23,573 nucleotides of DNA from an uncultured Lachnospiraceae bacterium (lineage in GTDB: Bacteria; Bacillota; Clostridia; Lachnospirales; Lachnospiraceae): NCBI GenBank assembly GCA_910585255.1, contig CAJUEI010000032.1, positions 1-23,573 on the forward strand, written 5' to 3'. Shown piece after piece: positions 23,521-23,573 of this stretch. The position numbers were made by a program, and so were the translations under genes. Position 1 is the stretch's first letter; each line of letters begins with the position of its first letter. The notes under the pieces are model-generated. The model made no database searches. It saw nothing but the letters and a program-made list of their open reading frames with translations, and had not been told where the DNA came from.

Positions 23521-23560
23521 GTCAAATCGGATATTCGCAATCCGCTTTGCTACTTGCTCA
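23521..23560. repeat. Dispersed palindromic repeat, copy B
   Basis: Read on the minus strand, AAGTAGCAAAGCGGATTGCG continues AATATCCGATTTGAC and matches 19263-19304 closely. CGGAT/ATCCG forms a stem. The rest of 23390-23520 is AT-rich with no gene seen. Confidence 0.5.
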
Positions 23561-23573
23561 TAACCTCATAGCT

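Overview
The window looks like a chromosomal segment of a low-GC, strictly anaerobic Firmicute, most likely a gut-type Lachnospiraceae/Clostridia. Evidence: AT-rich Clostridium-like codon use, strong AGGAGG ribosome sites, LplA/YtcQ-type sugar-binding lipoproteins with membrane AraC sensors, and a Ni-dependent CO dehydrogenase (CODH) operon. Species cannot be named from sequence alone.

Layout. (1) 66-10199, minus strand: a carbohydrate ABC uptake locus. In transcription order it reads membrane AraC regulator 2, permease (LplB type), permease (LplC type), solute-binding lipoprotein 2, terminator hairpin, membrane AraC regulator 1, solute-binding lipoprotein 1. The regulator plus binding-protein pair is duplicated but the permeases are not, and there is no ATPase, so a shared MsmX-type ATPase elsewhere is presumed. 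(2) 10251-11023: a gene-free accessory patch with two copies of a ~231-247 bp hairpin-rich element in inverted orientation, separated by a ~23-bp degenerate tandem repeat. A 76-nt core is identical in the two copies. The three stems around it differ in sequence yet stay complementary, and two T.T mismatches 10 bp apart are kept at the same place. This is the strongest candidate for an undescribed structured RNA or DNA element. (3) 11221-13307: a membrane-anchored protein of unknown function that overlaps a convergent cupin-AraC regulator by 44 bp, then a 25-codon small ORF with a strong ribosome site. (4) 13401-19153: a GPH-family sugar symporter and a GH2 beta-galactosidase (minus strand), divergent from another cupin-AraC regulator with back-to-back promoters; a self-contained galactoside uptake and hydrolysis module. 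(5) 19326-22985: cooS-cooF-FAD/NAD oxidoreductase operon with a clear sigma-A promoter. CooS keeps the metal-cluster ligands but carries Gln where the catalytic Lys normally sits. (6) 23104-23389: tRNA-Glu and tRNA-Cys, with promoter and terminator.

How they work together: two independent sugar-scavenging modules, each under AraC-type control, sit next to a CO/CO2 redox operon that would pass electrons between CODH, a four-cluster ferredoxin and NAD(P). A small dispersed palindromic repeat occurs at 12249-12270, 19263-19304 and 23521-23560. Product calls are read from recognisable motifs; no database search was run.
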